Of a stretch of 64,000 nt of DNA, positions 53,749 through 63,364 are shown one piece after another. The DNA lies in the NCBI GenBank assembly GCA_029964075.1, contig CM057140.1, forward strand, positions 13,720,643 through 13,784,642. The letters run 5' to 3'. Source of the stretch: Patiria pectinifera. Taxonomy: Eukaryota; Echinodermata; Asteroidea; Valvatida; Asterinidae. The position numbers and the translations under genes are program-made. A model generated the notes under the pieces. The model did no database searches. It was not told where the DNA came from and saw nothing but the letters and a program-made list of their open reading frames with translations. The first letter of the stretch is position 1. Each line of letters starts with the position of its first letter.

Positions 53749-54687
53749 TTAGATATTTACTGGTCCAACGGTCGACCTTTTCAAACATGGGAGTCTCTCC
53801 GTAATAATCTTCTTCGCCGTTTGGCGGTAAGCCTGGTTGAAGAGACAGTAAATAAACACGTTGAAGGCGCTGTTGGAATAAAGCAACCAAAAAGTTAGAA
53901 ACCCGAGCCAGTCCGGACTGGCCCAGCCTGTGAAACCCTCCACGATGGGCAACATAGCGAACGGCGTGTAACACGCGGAAAATGTCAACGTCACCACGAG
54001 AAACGTCTTCAGCGCTTTGTGCTCCCTGTTGACGTTGTTACCAGCGTTTTGGTTACGGTTTTCTCGTAGCTCGTGTTGGCGACTGATGCGAATGATGCGA
54101 TAGTAGATTCCCGCCATGACAAGCGTTGGGATACTATCGACAAACAGAAGAGCAATTATATTCATCACGTTTGAATTGCTTCCCAAAAAACATATTGCTG
54201 GGCCGGGGAAATACTGTGCGTGCACTCCCCAAAACAGTGAAGTCATTGAATTTAGCAGAGAGAGAACCGACAGACTGACTACAAGTACGATAATGCGTCG
54301 TTTAGTGCACCATACGGGAAACTTGTACGGTTTTGTTATCGCGATGTAACGATCCACATTTAGGCAGATGATTGAGAACATTGACATACAGAGAATTGCA
54401 TTTATACAGTATGAAGCAATTTTGCATCCTATGTCACCATACGGCCACCGGTTAAGACCCGAAGCGACGCTGGTGACAAGTGACAATAACCCAACAAGCA
54501 GGTCGTACGCCGCCAATGTGGTCATGAGGACCTTGGTGCTGTCGGCCAAGTTGGTCACGCGGCGCGTCACAGAGATCGAGAGAATATTGCCAGCTACAAT
54601 CAGCAGTCCAAGGAAAACGATGAAGCCAGTCCGCAGAGCAATAAGAACTGGTGACAGTCCTGTACTGTCAGTTGATAAATCAGCCAT
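53749..54687 (-). CDS. Intronless rhodopsin-class GPCR, array gene 2
   Basis: 312-residue seven-transmembrane receptor in a single exon, intact. TM landmarks: N34 (TM1), D62 (AAYDLLVG, TM2), C88 before TM3 paired with C166 in extracellular loop 2, DRY at 112-114, Pro242 in TM6 (CYTPF), N276-Y280 in TM7 (NVFIY). C-terminal Cys301 could be palmitoylated. Unlike genes 3, 4 and 6, residue 7 is Asp (TDSTG), so the N-terminal glycosylation sequon is absent. The TM4-TM5 region (SMTSLFWGVHAQYFPGP) nearly equals gene 3. TM6-extracellular loop 3 reads MLPIVEGFTGWASPDWLGF, also as in gene 3. Ligand unknown. Confidence 0.93.
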   Translation of the reverse strand: MADLSTDSTGLSPVLIALRTGFIVFLGLLIVAGNILSISVTRRVTNLADSTKVLMTTLAAYDLLVGLLSLVTSVASGLNRWPYGDIGCKIASYCINAILCMSMFSIICLNVDRYIAITKPYKFPVWCTKRRIIVLVVSLSVLSLLNSMTSLFWGVHAQYFPGPAICFLGSNSNVMNIIALLFVDSIPTLVMAGIYYRIIRISRQHELRENRNQNAGNNVNREHKALKTFLVVTLTFSACYTPFAMLPIVEGFTGWASPDWLGFLTFWLLYSNSAFNVFIYCLFNQAYRQTAKKIITERLPCLKRSTVGPVNI

Positions 54688-54987
54688 TGTTAAACTCTAA
54701 ACACCACAAATATTTTTTTTTTTACAAAGCCAACAAAAACAACAACAGTCCGTTGTAGCTTCTCCAGATATTGACCATTTGTTGGACTCTCAAACGCTAC
54801 AGCTGTTCACAAGTCAACAAATCCATGTAGTTTCTTGTGGTCACTCTCCAGTTCCGTTTTCACAGTAGTTGCACATTCTTAAAACACTCCGAGACTTAAG
54901 AGTTTTGTTTGGCAACTTGTGAAGTTGACAGAGATTTTGTGAAGTCAAACAGAGATCATTTTTTTCTTGCAGTCAATACAAAAAACA

Positions 54988-55440
54988 CTGTAATTTCCTC
55001 AAAACTAACAGGGGAACACTGACACATAACTCCCTCTTGCCAAAACTCCAATCTCCAGGAGAACTTTTTCCATGCAGTAATATCTCAGACAGCCTCCCAA
55101 GGTTTTGCTCAGATTTCTGCCGTCCGTGTCACAGCCAAGCACAGTCAAACCTGCCACTGTGTAGATGCAAGTGATTGTAATATTAGCCCACACTGAGTGC
55201 ACTATGGCAATTAATAAGTAATCTGGCAGTTGCTGTCCGTAAGACCCTGTCTGATGATGTGATTGGTTGCCGTCATGCCCTCTCCATTTTCGGCAGAGAT
55301 TGATGTCGTAATAAAAGAAGTCCATTACCCAATTCACCAAATGACACGTAGCTCCTCCCCCTATACAACCCTTTTTAATGGAAGTCACCGTCACAAGACT
55401 GAAAGTCTCACAAAAGGCTAAAATTATGAAATGATGAAAT
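54988..55440 (-). promoter_or_regulatory. Conserved upstream block of GPCR gene 2 (candidate promoter or 5' UTR exon)
   Basis: This block, about 300-750 bp upstream of the start codon, is repeated almost unchanged before genes 3, 4 and 5. On the minus strand it has GGCAACCAATCACATCATC (CCAAT box, 55261-55266 on plus) and GGTTGTATAGGGGGAGGAGC. It can be read as a frame of 129 residues here, but copies have indels that break the frame, so a regulatory or untranslated role is favoured. GTGTTTAG just before the ATG could be a 3' splice site. Confidence 0.5.
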
Positions 55441-55609
55441 CAACAGGTTTTTTTGCCCTCTTTTCTCTTTTTTATTTTTAAAGTCCTTGGTCTGACACTT
55501 TAGTTTAGACAGTCATTCTTTTTAAAAAGAAAAAAGGCCTTGATTCCATAAATTACAACAACCTCTTTAAAAGAATGTAATTAAGATTTCTTCACGAGGC
55601 TAACTCTAC

Positions 55610-55622
55610 CAGTTTATTCAAT
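55610..55622 (-). terminator. Candidate poly(A) signal of GPCR gene 3
   Basis: AATAAA on the minus strand (55613-55618), about 300 bp past the stop codon of gene 3. The same hexamer stands at the same place in other units (57784-57789 for gene 4, 59953-59958 for gene 5, 62124-62129 for gene 6). Confidence 0.5.
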
Positions 55623-55914
55623 GGCACTCATCATTAAGCAAAACTAACATAGCAAAGACATCATTTCCGCAAGATTATTACCTTTTTTCAAATTTATGGC
55701 ATTATTAAAGAACTGAGGGACGTTGACTGTCTTTGACAAAGCCCATTATGGCTTTTGCAATTATCCTGAAAATGAGCTGACTTAATTATTAATGACATCC
55801 TGAATACTTAGTTTAGAGACAGTGGCGTGCATGTTTCTGCTTTCATTGTAGCTGCCTTCTCAAATGATCTTTTGTCACGTGGTTGGTCACTTTTATTTTT
55901 AAAAAGTCTTGCCA

Positions 55915-56853
55915 TTAGATATTTACTGGTGCAACGGTTGACCTTTTCAAACACGGGAGTCTCTCCGTAATAATCTTCTTCGCCGTTTGGCGGTAAGCCT
56001 GGTTGAACAGACAGTAAATAAACACGTTGAAGGCGCTGTTGGAATAAAGCAACCAAAAAGTTAGAAACCCGAGCCAGTCCGGACTGGCCCAGCCTGTGAA
56101 ACCCTCCACGATGGGCAACATAGCGAACGGTGTGTAACACGCGGAAAATGTCAACGTCACCACGAGAAACGTCTTCAGCGCCTTGTGCTCCCTGGCAACG
56201 TTGTTCCCCTGGTTCTGGTTACGGTTTTCTCGTAGCTCGTGTTGGCGACTGATGCGAATGATGCGATAGTAGATTCCCGCCATGACAAGCGTTGGGATAC
56301 TATCGACAAACAGAAGAGCAATTATGTTCATCACGTTTGAATTGCTTCCCAAAAAACATATTGCTGGGCCGGGGGAATACTGTGCGTGCACTCCCCAAAA
56401 CAGTGAAGTCATTGAATTTAGCAGAGAGAGAACTGACAGACTGACTACAAGTACGATAATGCGTCGTTTAGTGCACCATACGGGAAACTTGTACGGTTTT
56501 GTTATCGCGATGTAACGATCCACATTCAGGCAGATGATTGAGAACATTGACATACAGAGAATTGCATTCATACAGTATGAAGCAATCATGCATCCTATGT
56601 CACCATACGGCCACCGGTTAAGACCCGAGGCGATGCTGTTTAGAAGCAACAATAACCCAACGAGCAGGTCGTACGCCGCCAACGTGGTCATGAGGACCTT
56701 GGTGCTGTCGGCCAAGTTGGTCATGCGGCGCGTCACAGAGATCGACAGAATATTGCCTGCTACAATCAGCAGTCCAAGAAAAACGATGAAGCAAGTCCGC
56801 AGAGCAATAAGAACTGGTGACAGTCCTGTACTGTTAGTTGATAAATCAGCCAT
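55915..56853 (-). CDS. Intronless rhodopsin-class GPCR, array gene 3
   Basis: 312-residue single-exon receptor, intact. Sequon NST at residue 7 is present. TM2 ends VGLLLLLNSIASGLNRWPYGD. TM4-TM5 reads SMTSLFWGVHAQYSPGPAICF, one residue from gene 2 there, and TM6-loop 3 is also gene-2 like (MLPIVEGFTGWASPDWLGF). Intracellular loop 3 has NQNQGNNVAREHK, whereas gene 2 has NQNAGNNVNREHK, so gene 3 is a mosaic between gene 2 and genes 4-6. DRY, CYTPF and NVFIY are as in the rest of the array. Confidence 0.93.
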   Translation of the reverse strand: MADLSTNSTGLSPVLIALRTCFIVFLGLLIVAGNILSISVTRRMTNLADSTKVLMTTLAAYDLLVGLLLLLNSIASGLNRWPYGDIGCMIASYCMNAILCMSMFSIICLNVDRYIAITKPYKFPVWCTKRRIIVLVVSLSVLSLLNSMTSLFWGVHAQYSPGPAICFLGSNSNVMNIIALLFVDSIPTLVMAGIYYRIIRISRQHELRENRNQNQGNNVAREHKALKTFLVVTLTFSACYTPFAMLPIVEGFTGWASPDWLGFLTFWLLYSNSAFNVFIYCLFNQAYRQTAKKIITERLPCLKRSTVAPVNI

Positions 56854-57224
56854 TGTTAAACTCTAAACACCACAAATATATTTTTTTTTACAAAGCCAAC
56901 AAAAACAACAACAGTCCGTTGTAGCTTCTCCAGATATTGGCCATTTGTTGGACTCTCAAACGCTACAGCTGTTTACAAGTCAACAAATCCATGTAGTTTC
57001 TTGTGGTCACTCTCCAGTTCCGTTTTCACAGTAGTTGCACATTCTTAAAACACTCCAAGACTTAAGAGTTTTGTTTGGCAACTAGTGAAGTTGACAGAGA
57101 TTTTGTGAAGTCAAACAGAGATCATTTTTTTCTTGCAGTCAATACAAAAAGCACTGTAATTCCCTCAAAACTAACAGGGGAACACTGACACATAATTCCC
57201 TCTTGCCAAAACTCCAATCTCCAG

Positions 57225-57590
57225 GAGACCTTTTCCCATGCAGTTACATCTCAGACAGCCTCCCAAGGTTTTGCTCAGATTTCTGCCGTCCGTCCGTGTC
57301 ACAGCCAAGCACAGTCAAACCTGCCACTGTGTAGATGCAAGTGATTGTAATATTAGCCCACACTGAGTGCACTATGGCAATTAATAAGTAATCTGGCAGT
57401 TGCTGTCTGTAAGACCCTGTCTGATGATGTGATTGGTTGCCGTCATGCCCTCTCCATTTTCGGCAGAGATTGATGTCGTAATAAAAGAAGTCCATTACCC
57501 AATTCACCAAATGACACGTAGCTCCTCCCCCTATACAACCCTTTTTAATGGAAGTCACCGTCACAAGACTGAAAGTCTCACAAAAGGCTA
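57225..57590 (-). promoter_or_regulatory. Conserved upstream block of GPCR gene 3
   Basis: Copy of the 54988-55440 block with the CCAAT box at 57431-57436 (plus-strand ATTGG). A 4-bp insertion (CCGTCCGTCCGTGTC instead of CCGTCCGTGTC) shifts the reading frame relative to gene 2's copy, which argues against protein coding. Confidence 0.5.
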
Positions 57591-58085
57591 AAAGTATGAA
57601 ATGATGAAATAAACAGGGGTTTTTTTTCCTCTTTTCTCTTTTTTGTTTTTAAAGTCCTTGGTCCGACACTTTAGTTTAAACAGTCATTCTTTTTAAAAAG
57701 AAAAAAGGCCTTAATTCCATAAATTGCAACAACCTCTTTAAAAGAATGTAATTAAGATTTTTTCACGAGGCTAACTCTACCAGTTTATTCAATGGCACTC
57801 ATCATTAAGCAAAACTAACATAGCAAAGACATCATTTCCGCAAGATTATTACCTTTTTTCAAATTTATGGCATTATTAAAGAACTGAGGGACGTTGACTG
57901 TCTTTGACAAAGCCCATTATGGCTTTTGCAATTATCCTGAAAATGAACTGACTTAATGATTAATGACATCCTGAATACTGAGTTTAGAGACAGTTGCGTG
58001 CATGTTTCTGCTTTCATTGTAGCTGCCTTCTCAAATGATCTTTAGTCACATGGTTGGTCACTTTTATTTTTAAAAAGTCTTGCCA

Positions 58086-59024
58086 TTAGATATTTACTGG
58101 TGCAACGGTCGACTTTTTCAAACACGGGAGTCTCTCCGTAATAATCTTCTTCGCCGTTTGGCGGTAAGCCTGGTTGAAGAGACAGTAAATAAACACGTTG
58201 AAGGCACTGTTGGAATAAAGCAACCAAAAAGTTAGAAACCTGAGCCAGTCCGGACTGATCCAGCCTGTGAAACCCTCCACAATGCGCACTAAACCGAACG
58301 GCGTGTAACACACGTAAAATGTCAACGTCACCACGAGAAACGTCTTCAGCGCCTTGTGCTCCCTGGCGACGTTGTTCCCCTGGTTCTGGTTACGGTTTTC
58401 TCGCAGCTCGTGTTGGCGACTGATGCGAATGATGCGATAGTATAGCCCTGTCATGACAAGCGTTGGGCTACTATCGACAAACAGAAGAGCAAGTATGTTT
58501 ATCACGGTTGAATTGCTTCCGAAAAAACACACTGCTGGGCCGGGGAAGTACTGTGCTTGCACTCCGAAAACCAGTGGGAACATTGAACTAAGTGGAGAGG
58601 AAATTGACAAAATGACTACAAGTACGATAACGCGTCGTTTGGTGCACCACACAGGAAACTTGTACGGTTTTGTTATCGCGATGTAACGATCCACGTTCAG
58701 GCAGACGATTGAATAGATGGACATGCAGAAAATTGTATTCTCACAGTATGAGGCAATAGTGCATCCTATGTCACTATACGGCCACCGGTTAAGACCCGAG
58801 GCGACGCTGTTGAGAAGTGACAATAACCCAACAAGCAGGTCGTACGCCGCCAACGTGGTCATGAGGACCTTGGTGCTGTCGGCCAAGTTGGTCACGCGGC
58901 GCGTCACAGAGATCGAGAGAATATTGCCAGCTACAATCAGCAGTCCAAGGAAAACGATGAAGCAAGTCCGCAGAGCAATAAGAACTGGTGACAGTCCTGT
59001 ACTATTAGTTGATAAATCAGCCAT
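58086..59024 (-). CDS. Intronless rhodopsin-class GPCR, array gene 4
   Basis: 312-residue single-exon receptor, intact. Sequon NST at residue 7, and a further NST at 171-173 in extracellular loop 2. TM3 is distinct (ASYCENTIFCMSIYSIVCLNVDRY), as is TM4-loop 2 (SPLSSMFPLVFGVQAQYFPGPAVCFFGSN). TM6 has FYVCYTPFGLVRIVEGF, and the tail has CLKKSTVAPVNI with Lys where the others have Arg. Start and end blocks are almost identical to the neighbours, while the ligand-facing middle differs. This pattern fits diversifying receptors with homogenised ends. Confidence 0.93.
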   Translation of the reverse strand: MADLSTNSTGLSPVLIALRTCFIVFLGLLIVAGNILSISVTRRVTNLADSTKVLMTTLAAYDLLVGLLSLLNSVASGLNRWPYSDIGCTIASYCENTIFCMSIYSIVCLNVDRYIAITKPYKFPVWCTKRRVIVLVVILSISSPLSSMFPLVFGVQAQYFPGPAVCFFGSNSTVINILALLFVDSSPTLVMTGLYYRIIRISRQHELRENRNQNQGNNVAREHKALKTFLVVTLTFYVCYTPFGLVRIVEGFTGWISPDWLRFLTFWLLYSNSAFNVFIYCLFNQAYRQTAKKIITERLPCLKKSTVAPVNI

Positions 59025-59324
59025 TGTTAAACTCTAAACACCACAAATATATTATTTTTTACAAAGCCAACAAAAACAACAACAGTCCGTTGTAGCTTCT
59101 CCAGATATTGGCCATTTGTTGGACTCTCAAACGCTACAGCTGTTCACAAGTCAACAAATCCATGTAGTTTCTTGTGGTCACTCTGCAGTTCCGTTTTCAC
59201 AGTAGTTGCACATTCTTAAAACACTCCGAGACTTAAGAGTTTTGTTTGGCAACTAGTGAAGTTGACAGAGATTTTGTGAAGTCAAACAGAGATCATTTTT
59301 TTCTTGCAGTCAATACAAAAAGCA

Positions 59325-59760
59325 CTGTAATTCCCTCAAAACTAACAGGGGAACACTGACACATAACTCCCTCTTGCCAAAACTCCAATCTCCAGGAGAC
59401 CTTTTTCCATGCAGTTACATCTCAGACAGCCTGCCAAGGTTTTGCTCAGATTTCTGCCGTCCGTGTCACAGCCAAGCACAGTCAAACCTGCCACTGTATA
59501 GATGCAAGTGATTGTAATATTAGCCCACACTGAGTGCACTATGGCAATTAATAAGTAATCTAGCAGTTGCTGTCCGTAAGACCCTGTCTGATGATGTGAT
59601 TGGTTGCCGTCATGCCCTCTCCATTTTTCGGCAGAGATTGATGTCGTAATAAAAGAAGTCCATTACCCAATTTACCAAATGACACGTAGCTCCTCCCCCT
59701 ATACAACCCTTTTTAATGGAAGTCACCGTCACAAGACTGAAAGTCTCACAAAAGGCTAAA
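59325..59760 (-). promoter_or_regulatory. Conserved upstream block of GPCR gene 4
   Basis: Copy of the block with the CCAAT box (plus-strand GATTGG at 59598-59603). One extra T in CCATTTTTCGG breaks the frame seen in gene 2's copy, supporting a non-coding role. Confidence 0.5.
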
Positions 59761-60254
59761 AGTATGAAATGATGAAATAAACAGGGTTTTTTTTTTCCTC
59801 TTTTCTCTTTTTTGTTTTTAAAGTCCTTGGTCCGACTCTTTAGTTTAAACAGTCATTCTTTTTAAAAAGAAAAAAGGCCTTGATTCCATAAATTGCAACA
59901 ACCTCTTTAAAAGAATGTAATTAAGATTTTTTCACGAGGCTAACTCTACCAGTTTATTCAATGGCACTCATCATTAAGCAAAACTAACATAGCAAAGACA
60001 TCATTTCCGCAAGATTAGTACCTTTTTTCAAATTTATGGCATTATTAAAGAACTGAGGGATGTTGACTGTCTTTGACAAAGCCCATTACGGCTTTTGCAA
60101 TTATCCTGAAAATGAGCTGACTTAATTATTAATGACATCCCGAATACTGAGTTTAGAGACAGTGGCGTGCATGTTTCTGCTTTCATTGTAGCTGCCTTCT
60201 CAAATGATCTTTTGTCATGTGGTTTGTCACTTTTCCTTTTAAAAAGTCTTGCTA

Positions 60255-61193
60255 TTAGATATTTACTGGTCCAACGGTCGACCTTTTCAAACACGGAAGT
60301 CTCTCCGTAATAATCTTCTTCGCCGTTTGGCGGTAAGCCTGGTTGAAGAGACAGTAAATAAACACGTTGAAGGCGCTGTTGGAATAAAGCAAGCAGACTG
60401 TTACAATGTCGAGCCAGTCCGGAATGGTCCAGCTTGTGAAACCCTCCACGATGGGCACCAAACCGAACGGCGTGTAACACGCGGAAAATGTCAACGTCAC
60501 CACGAGAAACGTCTTCAGCGCCTTGTGCTCCCTGGCGACGTGGTTCCCCTGGTTCTGGTTACGGTTTTCTCGTAGCTCGTGTTGGCGACTGATGCGAATG
60601 ATACGATAGTATAGCCCTGTCATGACAAGCATTGGGATACTATCGATAAACAGAAGAGCAAGTATGTTCATCACGTTTGAATTGCTTCCCAAAAAACACA
60701 TTGCTGGGCCGGGGAAATACTGTGCGTGCACTTCGCAAAACAGTGAAGTCATTGAATTTAGCAGAGAGAGAACCGACAGACTGACTACAAGTACGATAAT
60801 GCGTCGTTTAGTGCACCATACAGGAAACTTGTACGGTTTTGTTATCGCGATGTAACGATCCACATTCAGGCAGATGATTGAGAACATTGACATACAGAGA
60901 ATTGCATTCATACAGTATGAAGCAATCGTGCATCCTATGTCACCATACGGCCACCGGTTAAGACCCGAAGCGACGCTGTTTAGAAGCAACAATAACCCAA
61001 CGAGCAGGTCGTACGCCGCCAACGTGGTCATGAGGACCTTGGTGCTGTCGGCCAAGTTGGTCACGCGGCGCGTCACAGAGATCGAGAGAATATTGCCAGC
61101 TACAATCAGCAGTCCAAGGAAAACGATGAAGCAAGTCCGCAGAGCAATAAGAACTGGTGACAGTCCTGTACTGTCAGTTGATAAATCAGCCAT
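60255..61193 (-). CDS. Intronless rhodopsin-class GPCR, array gene 5
   Basis: 312-residue single-exon receptor, intact. Residue 7 is Asp (TDSTG), so the N-terminal sequon is lost as in gene 2. The middle is gene-2/3 like (SMTSLFCEVHAQYFPGPAMCFLGSNSNVMN), with an extra Cys in loop 2 (CEVHAQ). Loop 3 and TM7 are unique: TSWTIPDWLDIVTVCLLYSNS, with TVCLLY shared only with gene 6. Gly-Asn is changed to GNHVAREHK in intracellular loop 3. DRY, CYTPF and NVFIY are conserved. Confidence 0.93.
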   Translation of the reverse strand: MADLSTDSTGLSPVLIALRTCFIVFLGLLIVAGNILSISVTRRVTNLADSTKVLMTTLAAYDLLVGLLLLLNSVASGLNRWPYGDIGCTIASYCMNAILCMSMFSIICLNVDRYIAITKPYKFPVWCTKRRIIVLVVSLSVLSLLNSMTSLFCEVHAQYFPGPAMCFLGSNSNVMNILALLFIDSIPMLVMTGLYYRIIRISRQHELRENRNQNQGNHVAREHKALKTFLVVTLTFSACYTPFGLVPIVEGFTSWTIPDWLDIVTVCLLYSNSAFNVFIYCLFNQAYRQTAKKIITERLPCLKRSTVGPVNI

Positions 61194-61419
61194 TGTTAAA
61201 CTCTAAACACCACAAATATATTTTTTTTTACAAAGCCAACAAAAACAACAACAGTCCGTTGTAGCTTCTCCAGATACTGGCCATTTGTTGGACTCTCAAA
61301 TGCTACAGCTGTTCACAGGTCAACAAATCCATGTAGTTTCTTGTGGTCACTCTCCAGTTCCGTTTTCACAGTAGTTGCACATTCTTAAAACACTCCGAGA
61401 CTTAAGAGTTTTGTTTGGC

Positions 61420-61930
61420 AACTTGTGAAGTTGACAGAGATTTTGTGAAGTCAAACAGAGATCATTTTTGTCTTGCAGTCAATACAAAAAAACACTGTAA
61501 TTTCCTCAAAACTAACAGGGAACGCAGACACATAATTCCCTCTTGCCAAAACGCCAATCTCCAGGAGAACTTTTTCCATGCAGTTACATCTCAGACAGCC
61601 TGCCAAGGTTTTGCTCAGATTTCTGCCGTCCGTGTCACAGCCAAGCACAGTCAAACCTGCCACTGTATAGATGCAAGTGATTGTAATATGCTATTAGCCC
61701 ACACTGAGTGCACTAAGGCAAAAAATAAGTAATCTGGCAGTTGCTGTCCGTAAGACCCTGTCTGATGATGTGATTGGTTGCCGTCATGCCCTCTCCATTT
61801 TCGGCAGAGATTGATGTCGTAATAAAAGAAGTCCATTACCCAATTCACCAAATGACACGTAGCTCCTCCCCCTATACAACCCTTTTTAATGGAAGTCACC
61901 GTCACAAGACTGAAAGTCTCACAAAAGGCT
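61420..61930 (-). promoter_or_regulatory. Conserved upstream block of GPCR gene 5
   Basis: Copy of the block with the CCAAT box (plus-strand GATTGG at 61772-61777). It has a small insertion (TAATATGCTATTAGCCC) and ACTAAGGCAAAAAATAAG, again breaking the frame of other copies. Confidence 0.5.
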
Positions 61931-62425
61931 AAAATTATGAAATGATGAAATAAACAGGGTTTTTTTCCCTCTTTTCTCTTTTTTATTTTTAAAGTCCTTG
62001 GTCCGACACTTTAGTTTAAACAGTCGTTCTTTTTAAAAAGAAAAAAGGCCTTGATTCCATAAATTACAACAACCTCTTTAAAAGAATGTAATTAAGATTT
62101 CTTCACGAGGCTAACTCTACCAGTTTATTCAATGGCACTCATCATTAAGCAAAACTAACATAGCAAAGACATCATTTCCGCAAGATTATTACCTTTTTAC
62201 AAATTTATGGCATTATTAAAGAACTGAGGGACGTTGACTGTCTTTGACAAAACCCATCACGGCTTTTGCAATTATCCTGAAAATGAGCTGACTTAATTAT
62301 TAATGACATCCTGAATACTGAGTTTAGAGACAGTGGCGTGCATGTTTCTGCTTTCATTGTAGCTGCCTTCTCAAATGATCTTTTGTCATGTGGTTTGTCA
62401 CTTTTCCTTTAAAAAAGTCTTGCTA

Positions 62426-63364
62426 TTAGATATTCAACGGTGCAACGGTCGACCTTTTCAAACACGGGAGTCTCTCCGTAATAATCTTCTTCGCCGTTTG
62501 GCGGTAAGCCTGGTTGAAGAGACAGTAAATAAACACGTTGAAGGCGCTGTTGGAATAAAGCAAGCAGACTGTTAGAAACCTGAGCCAGTCCGGACTGGCC
62601 CAGCCTGTGAAACCCTCCACAATGCGCACCAAACCGAACGGCGTGTAACACACGGAAAATGTCAACGTTACCACGAGAAACGTCTTCAGCGCCTTGTGCT
62701 CCCTGGCGACGTTGTTCCCCTGGTTCTGGTTACGGTTTTCTCGTAGCTCGTGTTGGCGACTGATGCGAATGATGCGATAGTATAGTCCTGTCATGACAAG
62801 CGTTGGGAAAGTATCTATAAACAGAAGAGCAAGTATGTTCACCACGTTTGAATTGCTTCCCAAGAAACACATTGCTTGGCCGGGGAAATACTGTGCGTGC
62901 ACTCCCCAAAACAGTGAAGTCAATGAACTAAGCAGAGAGAGTACCGACAGACTGACTACAAGTACGATAACGCGTCGTTTGGTGCACCATACGGGAAACT
63001 TGTACGGTTTTGTTATCGCGATGTAACGATCCACATTCAGGCAGATGATTGAGAACATTGACATAAAGAGAATTGTATTTTCACAGAAGAAGGCAATGGT
63101 GCATCCTATGTCACTATACGGCCACCGGTTAAGACCCGAAGCAACGCTGTTTAGAAGCGACAATAACCCAACGAGGAGGTCGTTCGCAGCCAACGTGGTC
63201 ATGAGGACCTTGGTGCTGTCGGCCAAGTTGGTCACGCGGCGCGTCACAGAGATCGAGAGAATATTGCCAGCTACAATCAGCAGTCCAAGGAAAACGATGA
63301 AGCAAGTCCGCAGAGCAATAAGAACTGGTGACAGTCCTGTACTGTTAGTTGATAAATCAGCCAT
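62426..63364 (-). CDS. Intronless rhodopsin-class GPCR, array gene 6
   Basis: 312-residue single-exon receptor, intact. Sequon NST at residue 7 is present. TM2 has AANDLLVG in place of AAYDLLVG. TM3 is distinctive (IAFFCENTILFMSMFSIICLNVDRY). Extracellular loop 2 reads GVHAQYFPGQAMCF, with Gln for the usual Pro163. TM6 has SVCYTPFGLVRIVEGFTGWASPDWLRF as in gene 4, then TVCLLYSN as in gene 5, so it joins segments found in both. Its 3' flank matches the common spacer. Its 5' flank diverges after about 30 bp and carries an extra stretch of about 70 bp. Confidence 0.93.
   Translation of the reverse strand: MADLSTNSTGLSPVLIALRTCFIVFLGLLIVAGNILSISVTRRVTNLADSTKVLMTTLAANDLLVGLLSLLNSVASGLNRWPYSDIGCTIAFFCENTILFMSMFSIICLNVDRYIAITKPYKFPVWCTKRRVIVLVVSLSVLSLLSSLTSLFWGVHAQYFPGQAMCFLGSNSNVVNILALLFIDTFPTLVMTGLYYRIIRISRQHELRENRNQNQGNNVAREHKALKTFLVVTLTFSVCYTPFGLVRIVEGFTGWASPDWLRFLTVCLLYSNSAFNVFIYCLFNQAYRQTAKKIITERLPCLKRSTVAPLNI

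Noticed and set aside
55005..55394. 129-residue minus-strand frame repeated before receptors 2-5
   Set aside because: Different insertions in the copies break the frame, so it is not a conserved protein; kept as a regulatory block.
55808..56140. Minus-strand frames of about 100 residues over each GPCR C-terminus (MLHAVR..., FHRLGQSGLARVSN...)
   Set aside because: They are out-of-frame shadows of the receptor coding sequence and exist only because the copies are near identical.
56534..56866. Plus-strand frames of 77 and 110 residues antisense to each receptor
   Set aside because: Antisense shadows of conserved GPCR codons; no independent features.
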